Source: Pseudomonadota bacterium (GTDB lineage Bacteria > Pseudomonadota > Alphaproteobacteria > Rickettsiales > SXRF01). From it: a stretch of 64,000 nucleotides of DNA. Below, one piece after another: positions 50,953 to 61,961 of the stretch. Position 1 is the stretch's first letter. Every line of letters starts with the position of its first letter. Location: NCBI GenBank assembly GCA_963205195.1, contig CAUJHR010000010.1, forward strand, positions 1-64,000, read 5' to 3'. The position numbers and the translations under genes were made by a program. The notes below the pieces were generated by a model. The model searched no databases, was not told the DNA's origin, and saw only the letters and a program-made list of their open reading frames with translations.

Positions 50953-52356
50953 CTAATCATTATTTCCCATATGAAACCTGATGCATACCTTAAGACCTGG
51001 GTTATTATTGCTAAGTATAACCTCCGCATTATGTATATTAGCAATAGCATTTACAAGGCTCAATCCCAGCCCATTGCCCTTAGTATGCCTGCTTTGCTCA
51101 AGGCGGAAGAATTTTTCAAATACCTTATCCATATAATTATCGGGGATGCCAACTCCATTATCGGCGATTATCACATCAATAATTCCCGGCGCCTGCTCAC
51201 ATGAAATTTCAACGCGCCCCCCCTTGGGTGTGAATTTGATAGCATTATCTATGATATTGGTGAATGCCTGCGTAAGGAGGTTTTTCTCACCATATACAAT
51301 TATCCCGGAATCTATTTTATTAACCAGTACTATATCTTTTTCAGCGGCGTATGGCTCATAAAATTCCACCATATGTTCAACTATTTTATAAAGGTCACAA
51401 GGCTGGAAATCGCGGAATTCAGTATTTGCCTCAAGCTCGGAAATTTTTAATATTGAATTGAATGTACCGATCAATTCGTGCATGTCGGCAATATTTTTTT
51501 CAAGCAGGTTGCGGGCAGGGTTTTCTTCATCAATATTACGAAGCCCGGCATCCAACCGGTTTATAATGCGGTTAAGCGGGCTTCTCAGGTCATGTGCAAT
51601 ATTATTGGCAAACTGGCCAAGCGATTTAAGCAGCATTTCAATTTTATCCAGCATATTATTCAGGTTGGAGGATAGATCATCAAACTCATCGCCACCCTTG
51701 GTAAAAGGTATGCGGGTACTTAGTTCCCCGTGCATAATATTATAAGCAGAACGGTTTATTACATTTATACGGTTCATAACACTGCGGGTAATAACCAGAG
51801 CACCTATAAACGCCATTATCATGGTAACGATCAGGCTCGCCCAGAATGTCTGCAATATTATCTGCTCGATCTTTTCACTGTTCTGCATGGTTTTCCCAAC
51901 CAGCAAAGTGCGCCATTTCGATAACGGAATAGTTATGGCCTTAACCTGCACCTTTTTCTGGTCGTAAGGCGCTCCTTCAATATGAAAATTTATCCAGCTG
52001 CCGTTCTTTTCAAATCCAGATTCCACTACAGCATTAGTTGGCCATTCATTCAAATTGCCAGCCAGCTTTTCATTTTTATTATTAATCAGAATGTATATCT
52101 CGGTGCTGTCATCATCAGCACTTATTAATTCCTTTATGCGCGCTTCCACCCCGGCTGACCCGCTTTGGTGGTACTCATTGGCAAGATAGCTATATTGCAT
52201 CTTGACTGCATCGCTTACCTGTGCCTGCACATAGCCCATGGCAAAAGTATAAATAAAGCCAAAAAGTATGACAACCGAAAGGCTGAACAACCCGACATAA
52301 ACCGAAGCAAGGCGGAAGGTAAAAGTTTCAAGTATACGCGAGAATTTTGATTCCAT
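50953..52356 (-). CDS. Membrane sensor histidine kinase with HAMP
   Basis: FANNIAHDLRSPLNRIINRLDAGL H-box; NIIDNAIKFTPKGGRVEI; HTKGNGLGLSLVNAIANIH. Confidence 0.93.
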   Translation of the reverse strand: MESKFSRILETFTFRLASVYVGLFSLSVVILFGFIYTFAMGYVQAQVSDAVKMQYSYLANEYHQSGSAGVEARIKELISADDDSTEIYILINNKNEKLAGNLNEWPTNAVVESGFEKNGSWINFHIEGAPYDQKKVQVKAITIPLSKWRTLLVGKTMQNSEKIEQIILQTFWASLIVTMIMAFIGALVITRSVMNRINVINRSAYNIMHGELSTRIPFTKGGDEFDDLSSNLNNMLDKIEMLLKSLGQFANNIAHDLRSPLNRIINRLDAGLRNIDEENPARNLLEKNIADMHELIGTFNSILKISELEANTEFRDFQPCDLYKIVEHMVEFYEPYAAEKDIVLVNKIDSGIIVYGEKNLLTQAFTNIIDNAIKFTPKGGRVEISCEQAPGIIDVIIADNGVGIPDNYMDKVFEKFFRLEQSRHTKGNGLGLSLVNAIANIHNAEVILSNNNPGLKVCIRFHMGNND

Positions 52357-52409
52357 AACCCGGCATATATAGCAGTTTTAAGCAACAAATGCCAAATATT
52401 TAGAAGCGG

Positions 52410-53546
52410 TTAGAATTGCTGTTTTCCTGGCATATCAAGAGGCGGCAGCGAGAAATTGCTTTTAGGCCCACCGAGCGCCTTTCCCATTTCATATTGTTTT
52501 ATGATAAGGCGTAAGTTAGCCGGATTATCCGATTCCGCAAGGGCTACTTCTTCGGTAATTATCCCACTTGTATACAAAACGAACAGGGCCTGCTCGAAAG
52601 TCTGCATTCCCTGTACATTACCTTTTTCTATATGCTCACGGATTTCCTTTACCCGGCCATCGGCGATCAATTCGCGTATAACACCGCTATTAAGCATTAT
52701 TTCAACCGCAATACTGCGTTCTTTCTGCTTATTGACTACGAGGCGCTGGGATAAAATAGCCTTTAAATTAAGCGACAGGTTTAAAAGTATTTGCTTATGC
52801 TTTTCTTCAGGGAAGAAATTAATTACGCGTTCTATGGCTTGGTTAGCGTTATTGGCATGCAATGTTGCGATACATAAATGCCCGGTTTCGGAGAATACAA
52901 TAGCATGCTCCATAGTTTCGCGGTCACGTATCTCACCTATCACGATAACATCAGGTGATTGGCGCAAGGTGTTTTTAAGGGCAATGCCGAAAGAATAAGT
53001 ATCAATACCCACATCGCGCTGCATGAATATACAATTTCCATGCTCATGTATAAATTCAACAGGGTCTTCAATCGTAACTATATGCCCAGATCCATGCATA
53101 TTCCTGTGACCAAGCATAGCCGCAAGTGATGTCGATTTACCAGATCCCGTAGCACCAACTACCAATATAAGCCCGCGCTTTTCAAGAGCAAGTTCGCCAT
53201 AGATTGTAGGAAGGCTAAGCTGGTCTATCTTTGGTATGTCAGTGCTGATGCGCCGCAATACAATCCCGGTCTGTTTACGCTGGCGAAATACATTCATACG
53301 AAAACGGGCTTCATTCCATATAATCGCGGTGTTATATTCAAGCGTAGATTCGAATTCTAAAATAGCGTCTTCAGCCAACAGCTCTTTTAATATATTTTCA
53401 ATATCCTGCTGGGTCAGTATTTCATTACCAATTTTTTTTATATCATTGGCAAAGCGGAAATTGGGTTGCGTACCTACCGTAAGGTAGCAATCAGAAGCTC
53501 CGGCTTTTACGAATTGGTCTAATGTTTCATGTAAATTAAAAACCAT
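52410..53546 (-). CDS. pilU: PilT/PilU-family twitching ATPase (PilU-like)
   Basis: VVGATGSGKSTSLAAMLGHRN; IGEIRDRETMEHAIVFSETGHLCIATLHANNANQAIERVINFFP. Confidence 0.87.
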   Translation of the reverse strand: MVFNLHETLDQFVKAGASDCYLTVGTQPNFRFANDIKKIGNEILTQQDIENILKELLAEDAILEFESTLEYNTAIIWNEARFRMNVFRQRKQTGIVLRRISTDIPKIDQLSLPTIYGELALEKRGLILVVGATGSGKSTSLAAMLGHRNMHGSGHIVTIEDPVEFIHEHGNCIFMQRDVGIDTYSFGIALKNTLRQSPDVIVIGEIRDRETMEHAIVFSETGHLCIATLHANNANQAIERVINFFPEEKHKQILLNLSLNLKAILSQRLVVNKQKERSIAVEIMLNSGVIRELIADGRVKEIREHIEKGNVQGMQTFEQALFVLYTSGIITEEVALAESDNPANLRLIIKQYEMGKALGGPKSNFSLPPLDMPGKQQF

Positions 53547-54658
53547 TAGAACCCGCTTTTATGAGTAGTTTTAGCCTGCGCGTGCTCACCGGCTTTTATA
53601 GCTTTTTCCATCAGGTTTTCTGATTCGTCGGAAGTACTGGTGCTAAGCGCTGAACGGGCGGTTTCTTCGGAAATGAGATTCTGGTTCAAAAGGCCAAAAA
53701 TGCAGTCTTTCATAGTGGTCATACCAAGCTTAGACCCCATCTGGATAAGAGAATAAAGCTGGGCTATGCGTGATTCACGTATAAGGTTACGCACAGCAGG
53801 TGTACCAAGCATTATTTCATGTGCTGGCATCCTGCCGCCATCTTTGCTTTTAAGTAGCGTCTGGGTAACAACTGCTTCCAGGGAAATTGAAAGCATAGCC
53901 CTCACCATTTCCTTATCTGCAGCCGGGAATACGTCGATAATACGGTCTATTGTTTTAGGTGCGGAATTAGTATGCAGGGTTCCCATAACCAAGTGCCCGG
54001 TTTCCGCTGCGGTAAGCGCCAGCTGGATTGTTTCCATGTCGCGAAGCTCACCTACAAGTATAACATCCGGGTCTTCGCGCAGGGCGCTTCTAAGCGCCTT
54101 GGCAAAAGAGCGGGTATTTTTACCCACCTCACGCTGGTTAATTAAGGATTTTTTCGAAACATGGATAAATTCCACTGGATCTTCAATAGTAATGATATGT
54201 TTGGAATCGTTACTATTTATATGGTTTATCATCGCGGCCAGAGTTGTTGATTTACCAGAGCCTGTAGGCCCGGTAACAAGTATAAGCCCCTTATGCAGGC
54301 CGCATAATTTCTTAAGTATTTCCGGCGCATTCAATTCTTCTAAACTCAATACACGATTTGGGATATTACGCAGGACGGCAGCAGCACCATTCAAAGTATT
54401 GAATGCATTAACGCGGAAACGTAAATCCTTGCCAAAGGAAATAGCAAAATCTATATCCAGCTCACGCTCATATTCAGCACGCTGCTGTTCGGTCATAATT
54501 GAATAGAGCATTTGCTTTATATCATCACCCGATAGCGCATCACCTTTATAAGTGACCATATCACCATTGATACGCAATATAGGAGGGTTACCCGAAGATA
54601 AATGTAAATCCGATGCTTTATTTTTCTGGGTAAAAACTAATAAATCAGTTATTTCCAC
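53546..54658 (-). CDS. pilT: Type IV pilus retraction ATPase PilT; GTG start
   Basis: VTGPTGSGKSTTLAAMINHIN; LVGELRDMETIQLALTAAETGHLVMGTLHTNSAPKTIDRIIDVFP. Confidence 0.93.
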   Translation of the reverse strand: MEITDLLVFTQKNKASDLHLSSGNPPILRINGDMVTYKGDALSGDDIKQMLYSIMTEQQRAEYERELDIDFAISFGKDLRFRVNAFNTLNGAAAVLRNIPNRVLSLEELNAPEILKKLCGLHKGLILVTGPTGSGKSTTLAAMINHINSNDSKHIITIEDPVEFIHVSKKSLINQREVGKNTRSFAKALRSALREDPDVILVGELRDMETIQLALTAAETGHLVMGTLHTNSAPKTIDRIIDVFPAADKEMVRAMLSISLEAVVTQTLLKSKDGGRMPAHEIMLGTPAVRNLIRESRIAQLYSLIQMGSKLGMTTMKDCIFGLLNQNLISEETARSALSTSTSDESENLMEKAIKAGEHAQAKTTHKSGF

Positions 54659-54699
54659 TATTTGCCTCCAAATGACTAAAAGCCATTTATGGTTATGGC

Positions 54700-56457
54700 C
54701 TAGGGTCTATTAGAGCTAATAAAGGTTAATCTTTGCTGAATATTGTCTATATTTCCTGGAATTTTCTCACCACGCTGCACAGCCTCTATCAATTGCCGGT
54801 AAAGTTTTGCGGCTTCATCATAATTCTTCTGTTTATCCAACATGATAGCAAGATTATAACGATAGGTTAAATTTTCCGGGGCAAGGGAAACGGCACGGAA
54901 CATTTTACCGATTGCCTTATCCTCATCCCCTAATTTTGAGTAAATAACAGCAATCTGGGCTGGAATTGTGCTTAAGCCCGGATTTTTTTCTTCCAGCTTT
55001 TCAAGCTCTCCCAGTGCCTCACGCGGGGCTTCATCCGCAAGCAATACAAGAAAATTATTAAACCCATCCTGATGGTTAGGGTCAATAGAAAGCAATTTGC
55101 TATATAGCGGACGTGCTTTTTCAAATTGGCGGGCGCGGTGGTATAATGTAGCCAGCCCGAATAGCGCCTGGGTATTATTCGGCGCATTATCAAGAATTGT
55201 TTTATAGGTATCGATAGCGGCTTCGCTCTGCCCGGAATTTATCGCGTCATAAGCGCGTTCAAGCTCATAATCAATATTCACTTTAGAGTTTTTATTTTCG
55301 ACTTTAACCCCAAGCGCATCATTTTGAATACCAGCAGCAGGCAATTCATCGGCCTTGAATAAATCCTGCATATCACGCGCATGATTTACCTTAAGGGCTT
55401 TAGGGGAAGGCTTGTCTTTTGGCGGGGAAAGCTTTGAGCCGACTTTTTCCAATAATTCTTTGCTTTCAGGTGCAAGAGCGGCTGGTGGTTCGCCAGAAAT
55501 TTCCTCTTTTGCAAGCTTTGGAAGCGGATCTGCTTTTTTTGTTATTTTCTTTTGTGGCTTCTTTTCAGTTTTTTTCTCGGATTTTTTGCTTTTATCTTCC
55601 GCAGGTATATCTTTGGTTGCTTCAACTACTGCCTTTATCGCGGCATCATTTTCAGTTGCGGATGCAGCAGGCGCTACCTGTACAACATCTTTGGGAGGCG
55701 AAGGAGGCGTAATATCCTTATTTTCTGAAGGAGGCGCAGCAATAGGTGCAGGCGGGCTAACAGCATCCAATGGCTTAAGCTTATCATTTTTAGTTTCAAT
55801 TTTTGTTGGGGCATTTTCTGGCGGCAATACAATAAGCGGCACATTGCCTATCTGCGGATTATCACCTCCAGCCGCTGGCTCAAGCTGGGCATAGGCAATC
55901 CCATCAACCGCTGCTGGCTTGGGGGAAATATATGCCCACATTTTACTTAAAAGTGATTTATTCTGCTCCTTAATTGCAACAGGATATTTGACTTTATGCA
56001 CCAGGTTTTTTTGTGACTCTACCTGATTGTAAATATCATTATCAGCCATTTGCGCTTCAAGCCTGCGAACCACCCCATCTTTCATGCCATTTTTAATTTC
56101 GATCTCATTAACAAATCTGACATTGCCGTCGGCTTCTAAAACAGCAACATCACCACGCGCATTAAGTGTTTCCTTCAGCTGGTCATATTCGATCACATCT
56201 GCTTTTATTATTACGTCATCTTGCTGGATTTCAACATTACCACGCGCCGTTAAGATAAACTCATCCGGGTTATATTCCAGCCTGTCAGTTTTAAAGTAAT
56301 TAACTAGGGCAGCAGCGCTTGGAACATAGACTTTCAAAGGTGTTTTTGGTGGCTGGTCAAGCGCACAACTTTCGTGAGAAAAAGTGACAACGATACTACC
56401 GCAGATTAAAAATAAACCCCACAGCTTGTGGTCTATATGCGGTCTTCTATACATCAT
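54700..56457 (-). CDS. OstA/LptA-like N-terminal domain plus Pro/Lys-rich linker plus TPR repeats
   Basis: YNPDEFILTARGNVEIQQDDVIIKADVIEYDQLKETLNARGDVAVLEADGNVRF; TPR helices from about aa 400. Confidence 0.75.
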   Translation of the reverse strand: MMYRRPHIDHKLWGLFLICGSIVVTFSHESCALDQPPKTPLKVYVPSAAALVNYFKTDRLEYNPDEFILTARGNVEIQQDDVIIKADVIEYDQLKETLNARGDVAVLEADGNVRFVNEIEIKNGMKDGVVRRLEAQMADNDIYNQVESQKNLVHKVKYPVAIKEQNKSLLSKMWAYISPKPAAVDGIAYAQLEPAAGGDNPQIGNVPLIVLPPENAPTKIETKNDKLKPLDAVSPPAPIAAPPSENKDITPPSPPKDVVQVAPAASATENDAAIKAVVEATKDIPAEDKSKKSEKKTEKKPQKKITKKADPLPKLAKEEISGEPPAALAPESKELLEKVGSKLSPPKDKPSPKALKVNHARDMQDLFKADELPAAGIQNDALGVKVENKNSKVNIDYELERAYDAINSGQSEAAIDTYKTILDNAPNNTQALFGLATLYHRARQFEKARPLYSKLLSIDPNHQDGFNNFLVLLADEAPREALGELEKLEEKNPGLSTIPAQIAVIYSKLGDEDKAIGKMFRAVSLAPENLTYRYNLAIMLDKQKNYDEAAKLYRQLIEAVQRGEKIPGNIDNIQQRLTFISSNRP

Positions 56458-56630
56458 ACAGTTCTATTTTTAGAAAAATTATAATACATAACTATATCAT
56501 CTACACGATGATTGCACCAAAAAAAACAATTTAATTTAGCAATTTTCACAATGGTTTTTATGCTGGCATATAAATTGCTCCTAAACAGGAAGAGACGAAA
56601 TTATTTGAAAATAAATTTAGGGACTTGGCA

Positions 56631-56984
56631 ATGCGCGCATATATATTTGTAACTTTATTTACTTTATTCATAACTAATGCAGCCTCAGCCAGTGAAGCTG
56701 CTTATGCGCCGGTCAGGAAATTCATACCATTGCGCCAGCCTTCAATAAACCAGCATTCACGCCAACCATTAATAATTCCTGAAGCAAAATTTTTTCCGCT
56801 TAACCAGGCGCGCTATCCTGCGCCTCTCACCCAGTCAGCAAAAAATGAGACCTTGCCAGTCAAATCCCAAGAACCAGCTCAGACTTTGCAGCAATCCGGC
56901 ACCAAACCCGATATGACACCTAAGCAGGCACAACAGATATTATCGCTTTTTACTCAAAACCAGAATGAAGCGTCCAATAATTAA
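56631..56984 (+). CDS. Secreted hypothetical protein, Pro/Gln-rich
   Basis: MRAYIFVTLFTLFITNAASA signal peptide; ATG at 56631 (ORF-track start 56625 is TTG). Confidence 0.6.
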   Translation: MRAYIFVTLFTLFITNAASASEAAYAPVRKFIPLRQPSINQHSRQPLIIPEAKFFPLNQARYPAPLTQSAKNETLPVKSQEPAQTLQQSGTKPDMTPKQAQQILSLFTQNQNEASNN

Positions 56985-57026
56985 AAACTGGTAGCAATAA
57001 CAGTAAATATATGGTTAGCATCTATT

Positions 57027-58094
57027 ATGCCTGACTTATTTACTATAATTCGCCCACTTCTTCATGCACTTCCCCCAGAATTAGCGCATCAAGCAAGCCT
57101 TAAAGCATTAAAATGCGGATTCTTGCCCGCAAATAAGCCCGCTACAAGCCCTATACTTAGCCAGAATATATTGGGCTTGGAATTCAAAACGCCTCTTGGA
57201 ATTGCTGCGGGGTTTGATAAAAATGCGGAAGTGGTAAATCCTTTGCTTATGCAAGGTTTTTCTTTCATAGAAGCCGGAACTGTTACCCCTCTTCCTCAGG
57301 CTGGTAATGATAAGCCCCGTATTTTCCGATTGACTGAAGACAATTCGATCATTAATCGCCTTGGGTTCAATAATCATGGGCTTGATATTTTTGTTAAAAA
57401 TTTTTCTAAGCATAATAAAAAATTTGGCATAGCAGGAGCTAATATTGGAAAGAACAGGGATACAGAAGATGCAGCTGTAGATTATGTGAAAGGATTGACT
57501 GCCATTTATCCATATGCCGATTACATAACCATAAATATCTCATCACCAAATACAAAAGGGCTTCGCGACCTGCAAAAGCGCGCATCTCTCTCCCCCCTTC
57601 TCGCAGAGATATCTAAAGCGCGGGAGCAAGCAATAAATACCTACAATAAAAAAATCCCTATATTTTTAAAAATATCACCAGACATTGATGGAAAAGAATG
57701 TGAGAATATAGCAGAAGCCATAATTTCAAACGGCGTTGATGGGTTGATAATAAGTAATACAACTATTTCTCGCCCCGAATTCTTAAAATCTGCCAGGCGC
57801 AGTGAAACAGGTGGATTAAGTGGTCCCCCGTTATTCGCATCGTCTACCAAAACGTTAGCTAATATGTATAAAATAACTAAAGGGAAAATACCGATTATTG
57901 GTGTCGGTGGCATAGCCTCACCCGAAGATGCATACATTAAAATCCGGGCAGGCGCATCGCTAATCCAGATGTATACAGCGCTTGTTTACCAAGGATTAGG
58001 GCTTGTACGCTCTATTAATGATAAATTGCCTATCATGCTGGAACGTGACGGCTTTAAAAATATCAGCGAAGCAATAGGCAGCGATATTAATTGA
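57027..58094 (+). CDS. pyrD: Dihydroorotate dehydrogenase (quinone), class 2
   Basis: LGIAAGFDKNAEVVNPLLMQGFSFIEAGTVTPLPQAGNDKPRIFRL. Confidence 0.97.
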   Translation: MPDLFTIIRPLLHALPPELAHQASLKALKCGFLPANKPATSPILSQNILGLEFKTPLGIAAGFDKNAEVVNPLLMQGFSFIEAGTVTPLPQAGNDKPRIFRLTEDNSIINRLGFNNHGLDIFVKNFSKHNKKFGIAGANIGKNRDTEDAAVDYVKGLTAIYPYADYITINISSPNTKGLRDLQKRASLSPLLAEISKAREQAINTYNKKIPIFLKISPDIDGKECENIAEAIISNGVDGLIISNTTISRPEFLKSARRSETGGLSGPPLFASSTKTLANMYKITKGKIPIIGVGGIASPEDAYIKIRAGASLIQMYTALVYQGLGLVRSINDKLPIMLERDGFKNISEAIGSDIN

Positions 58095-58620
58095 TTTCTA
58101 TATCTTTGCGGTACTCGCAGGATATAACTGTAATATCATAAACAGGATGTTCCAGGCTGGAAAGTCCGGGGCTGGAAGAAAGCATCCAGCCTAAGAATAT
58201 CTGCCTTGGAGCTTCACCGGAGCGGATTTCCCGTATTTCTAAAAGCGCTGCATTTTCCGGACGTTCATCAGGAGATGATTTCCAGCATTTACGCACTATT
58301 ATTTCAAGATTTTCGAAATTTGATAATGTACCAAGCGGCGCCTCAAAAGTAGAAACCCGGCCAATAACTTTGTTCAGTCCCTGCAGTATAGCTACGTTGC
58401 TTTCAATTTGCTTTTCATCATCTGGCTGCTGCTTTTCCTTCTTCACCTTTTCCTGTTTTTGTAATTTAGGAGAGGCATCCGCAGGTGTTTTTTCATCAGG
58501 GACAGATTCATCGTCACCAGACTCACTGGCTGGTATATCCATGGTCTGGGCTTTAACAGAAATATCAATGGAGGGTAAAGCACCCATAAAAAGCAATAAT
58601 AAAGCAAAGTGCTTTTTCAT
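58087..58620 (-). CDS. DUF2155-domain protein
   Basis: ILQGLNKVIGRVSTFEAPLGTLSNFENLEIIVRKCWKSSPDERPENAALLEI; start set at MKKHFALLLLF. Confidence 0.85.
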   Translation of the reverse strand: MKKHFALLLLFMGALPSIDISVKAQTMDIPASESGDDESVPDEKTPADASPKLQKQEKVKKEKQQPDDEKQIESNVAILQGLNKVIGRVSTFEAPLGTLSNFENLEIIVRKCWKSSPDERPENAALLEIREIRSGEAPRQIFLGWMLSSSPGLSSLEHPVYDITVISCEYRKDIEIN

Positions 58621-58624
58621 TGCA

Positions 58625-59116
58625 TCACGGTGTAGCGGTAGCTGGCGCAGGAGCTGCCGATTTGTTTTTATCGACACCACCGCCGCTGAACATGAATTTA
58701 CCAATCATTTCTTCAAGGTTTACTGCTGATTGGGTAAATGAAATCTTATCACCGCCAGCAAGCATTTTTTCTTCGCCACCGGGTGTGATCTGTATATATT
58801 TTTCACCCAGCAAACCGCTGCTTACAACAGATGCCGAGGAATCTTTTGGGATCTGGGTTGCATTTCTTATCTGCATGGAAATTACAGCTTCATAGCTGTT
58901 TGGATCAAGCTTAAGGTTGCTCACTGTCCCGACTTTTATTCCGCCAATACGCACATCACTGCCCAGTGCGATACCAGAAGCGTTGGAGAAATTAGCATTT
59001 ACAGTATAGCCTTCTTCAATACGCATGCCGCTACCATTATAGGCAAATGCCAAAAACACGCCAGCAACTAGTAAAATCACGGCCCCAGTAATGGTTTCTA
59101 TAATATTTTTCTGCAT
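58625..59116 (-). CDS. mlaD: MlaD-family (MCE domain) phospholipid transport substrate-binding protein
   Basis: GYTVNANFSNASGIALGSDVRIGGIKVGTVSNLKLDPNSYEAVISMQI. Confidence 0.92.
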   Translation of the reverse strand: MQKNIIETITGAVILLVAGVFLAFAYNGSGMRIEEGYTVNANFSNASGIALGSDVRIGGIKVGTVSNLKLDPNSYEAVISMQIRNATQIPKDSSASVVSSGLLGEKYIQITPGGEEKMLAGGDKISFTQSAVNLEEMIGKFMFSGGGVDKNKSAAPAPATATP

Positions 59117-59125
59117 AATTTTTCC

Positions 59126-59482
59126 TTATTTAGGTACCCACGCTTCATAAGCAGCAGTAGATTTAGCATGTATACCCTCTGCCTGCAATGAGCCAGTTTG
59201 AGTGAAAGCATTTTTTGTACCTGTGAGGTTTGGAAGATGTGGCTTCTGCCATTCATAAGGCCTGGTATTATTTTCCGCGGGTGATTTATTAGTTGAATAA
59301 TGAAGCCATCCAAACCATTTTGCAGGGACCTTGCTTGGCTCAGCCATTCCTTTATATATCACCCAACGTTTTGCGATCCCATGTTTAGTATCTTTTTTTT
59401 CAGTGTAGTAGCGGTTGCCGAATTCATCTTCGCCAACCAGTTTACCATTAAAATAAGTATAAAGACGGGTAGTTATAGTCAT
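59126..59482 (-). CDS. NDUFA12/B17.2-like complex I accessory protein
   Basis: LVGEDEFGNRYYTEKKDTKHGIAKRWVIYKGMAEPSKVPAKWFGWLHYSTNKSP. Confidence 0.92.
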   Translation of the reverse strand: MTITTRLYTYFNGKLVGEDEFGNRYYTEKKDTKHGIAKRWVIYKGMAEPSKVPAKWFGWLHYSTNKSPAENNTRPYEWQKPHLPNLTGTKNAFTQTGSLQAEGIHAKSTAAYEAWVPK

Positions 59483-59483
59483 A

Positions 59484-61961
59484 TCAATAATCCAGGAAAC
59501 TTCTTAGCTTACGTGAACGTGAAGGGTGTTTGAGCTTACGCAACGCCTTCGCCTCAATCTGGCGGATACGTTCGCGGGTTACCGAAAATTGCTGCCCTAC
59601 TTCCTCAAGAGTATGGTCGGTATTCATTCCGATACCGAAACGCATACGTAAAACACGCTCTTCTCGCGGTGTAAGCGAAGCAAGTATACGGGTAGTGGTT
59701 TCACGCAAGTTTGATTGTATAGCGGCATCAAGCGGTAATACTGCATTTTTATCTTCAATAAAATCACCAAGGTGCGAATCCTCCTCATCACCGATTGGTG
59801 TTTCCAGCGAAACCGGTTCCTTGGCGATCTTCATAACTTTACGCACCTTATCAAGCGGCATAACAAGACGCTCAGCAAGCTCTTCAGGTGTTGGCTCACG
59901 CCCGATTTCATGCAGCATCTGTCTTGAGGTACGTACGATTTTATTTATGGTTTCGATCATATGCACCGGTATACGGATCGTACGTGCCTGGTCTGCTATA
60001 GAACGAGTTATAGCCTGGCGTATCCACCATGTTGCATAGGTAGAGAATTTATAACCGCGGCGATATTCAAATTTATCCACCGCTTTCATAAGACCGATAT
60101 TTCCTTCCTGTATAAGATCAAGGAATTGCAGGCCGCGGTTGGTATATTTTTTAGCAATGGAAATAACAAGACGCAAATTAGCTTCTATCATTTCTTTTTT
60201 AGCGCGGTTAGTTTCGCGCTCACCTTTTTGAACGGCCATAATCATGCGCTTGAATTCACCAATATCAAGCCCGGCAGAACCGGCAATTTTGGCAATTTCA
60301 CCGCGTATTTCATCAATTTCAGCGGCATCCTTGCTTACGAATTCTTTCCAGCCTTTATCAGTGCGCTTGCTTATTGTATCCAGCCAGTCCGGCGAAAGTT
60401 CATTTCCTATATAGCTTTCAAGGAATAATTTACGGTTTACCTTGCGGTGTTCTGCAAGACGCAGCAAACGCCCTTCAAGGGTCATAAGCTGCTTGTTAAT
60501 ATCATACAATTTCAGGATAAGGCTTTCAACGCGCAGGATGGTAAAACGCACACCCAGCATAAGCTCCACTAATTCGCGATGAAGCTTCTGGTAATTCTTT
60601 TCATCTTCCTTGCTATATTTACCATCGCCAAAGGATTTATTCATGCGCTTTTCCTGAAGCACGCGCATCTTTTTGCTTATCTTCGCAAACTGGTCGAGGG
60701 TTTCAAGTATTTGCGGTTTAAGCGCACTTTCCATCGCAAGCAGGGAAACGGAGCCATCATCTTCTTCCTCATCACCTTCGTCAGAACCGTGCGTTTCTTC
60801 TAATTCTTCGCCATCATCTTCTTCTATTTCTTCTTCATCCTCTTCTTCATCATCCCTAGCTGATATCTTAGAAGAAACTGCAGGCATGCTGGGAACAACG
60901 CTTCCTGTATATTCACCGCTTTCATTGCCGGCGCCATAAGTAGCATCAAGATCGATAATATCACGCAGTAAAATTGTCCCTGCATCAAGCTCATCACGCC
61001 ATGAGAGGATTTCCTTCATAACCATTGGGCATTCGCAAAGTGCGCTGATTACAACTTCTCGCCCGGATTCTATGCGCTTAGCAATTTCTATTTCACCTTC
61101 GCGTGAAAGCAGCTCAACATTCCCCATTTCGCGCAGATACATGCGTACCGGATCATCCGACCTGCCGACATTTTCTATTTCTTCCGAAGCTTCAGCGCCT
61201 TCTGCACGGTCAGCCGGGTCAGTTGCAGGGTCTTCTTCAACTACATTAATATCCGCCTGCGCCAGCGCGCTGATAGCGCCATCAATTGCTTCCGGTGAAA
61301 ATTCGTCAGAGGGCAAAACCGCATTAAGCTCGTCATAGGTTATGAATCCACGCGCCTTACCCATAGATAATAATTTGCGTACTATAGCCTGCTGCAAATC
61401 TTCTTTGCTTACTGGTTTAATTTCCTTGGCCTTGGATTCTTTCACTTTAACTTCTTTGGACTTAGAATCTTTTTCAATTTTATTTTTACTCATCGTGGAT
61501 GCGGGCTTCTTTTCAGCTGGTGATTTAGTAGATATTATAACTTCTGTATGGCGTTGCAGTGTTTTTATAGCTTTGTTTTTTTTGTTCTCTGCTGCTTTTA
61601 AAGACACCTTGCCCTTAGGTGCAGCAGGCAATGTTTTTTTAGCAGCAGCAGACTTTAATAAAGGTTTTACCGCAGGTTTCAAGGCTTTTCCTTTATTATT
61701 TGCAACATTATTTTTTGAAGGAAGTTTTTTTACTGCCATTTTTTTAATAACAGTTTTTTTAGATGCGGATTTATTTACAACTTGCTGCTTGCTTTTTGGT
61801 TTGCCCTTTGCTCTAATTCCTGATGTAGGCTTTGCAGATTTTTTCTGTGCAGTTTTCCCTATCATTTTTACAGGCTTCCCGGGAGCAGTTTTTTTTGCTA
61901 CCGGTTTTTTAATGGCAGGTTTTTTTACTGCAGTATTTTTTTTTGCTGTATTTTTGCTCAT
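59484..61961 (-). CDS. rpoD: RNA polymerase sigma factor RpoD with Lys/Ala/Pro-rich N-terminal extension
   Basis: [56 protein letters not shown]; start at [20 protein letters not shown]. Confidence 0.97.
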   Translation of the reverse strand: MSKNTAKKNTAVKKPAIKKPVAKKTAPGKPVKMIGKTAQKKSAKPTSGIRAKGKPKSKQQVVNKSASKKTVIKKMAVKKLPSKNNVANNKGKALKPAVKPLLKSAAAKKTLPAAPKGKVSLKAAENKKNKAIKTLQRHTEVIISTKSPAEKKPASTMSKNKIEKDSKSKEVKVKESKAKEIKPVSKEDLQQAIVRKLLSMGKARGFITYDELNAVLPSDEFSPEAIDGAISALAQADINVVEEDPATDPADRAEGAEASEEIENVGRSDDPVRMYLREMGNVELLSREGEIEIAKRIESGREVVISALCECPMVMKEILSWRDELDAGTILLRDIIDLDATYGAGNESGEYTGSVVPSMPAVSSKISARDDEEEDEEEIEEDDGEELEETHGSDEGDEEEDDGSVSLLAMESALKPQILETLDQFAKISKKMRVLQEKRMNKSFGDGKYSKEDEKNYQKLHRELVELMLGVRFTILRVESLILKLYDINKQLMTLEGRLLRLAEHRKVNRKLFLESYIGNELSPDWLDTISKRTDKGWKEFVSKDAAEIDEIRGEIAKIAGSAGLDIGEFKRMIMAVQKGERETNRAKKEMIEANLRLVISIAKKYTNRGLQFLDLIQEGNIGLMKAVDKFEYRRGYKFSTYATWWIRQAITRSIADQARTIRIPVHMIETINKIVRTSRQMLHEIGREPTPEELAERLVMPLDKVRKVMKIAKEPVSLETPIGDEEDSHLGDFIEDKNAVLPLDAAIQSNLRETTTRILASLTPREERVLRMRFGIGMNTDHTLEEVGQQFSVTRERIRQIEAKALRKLKHPSRSRKLRSFLDY

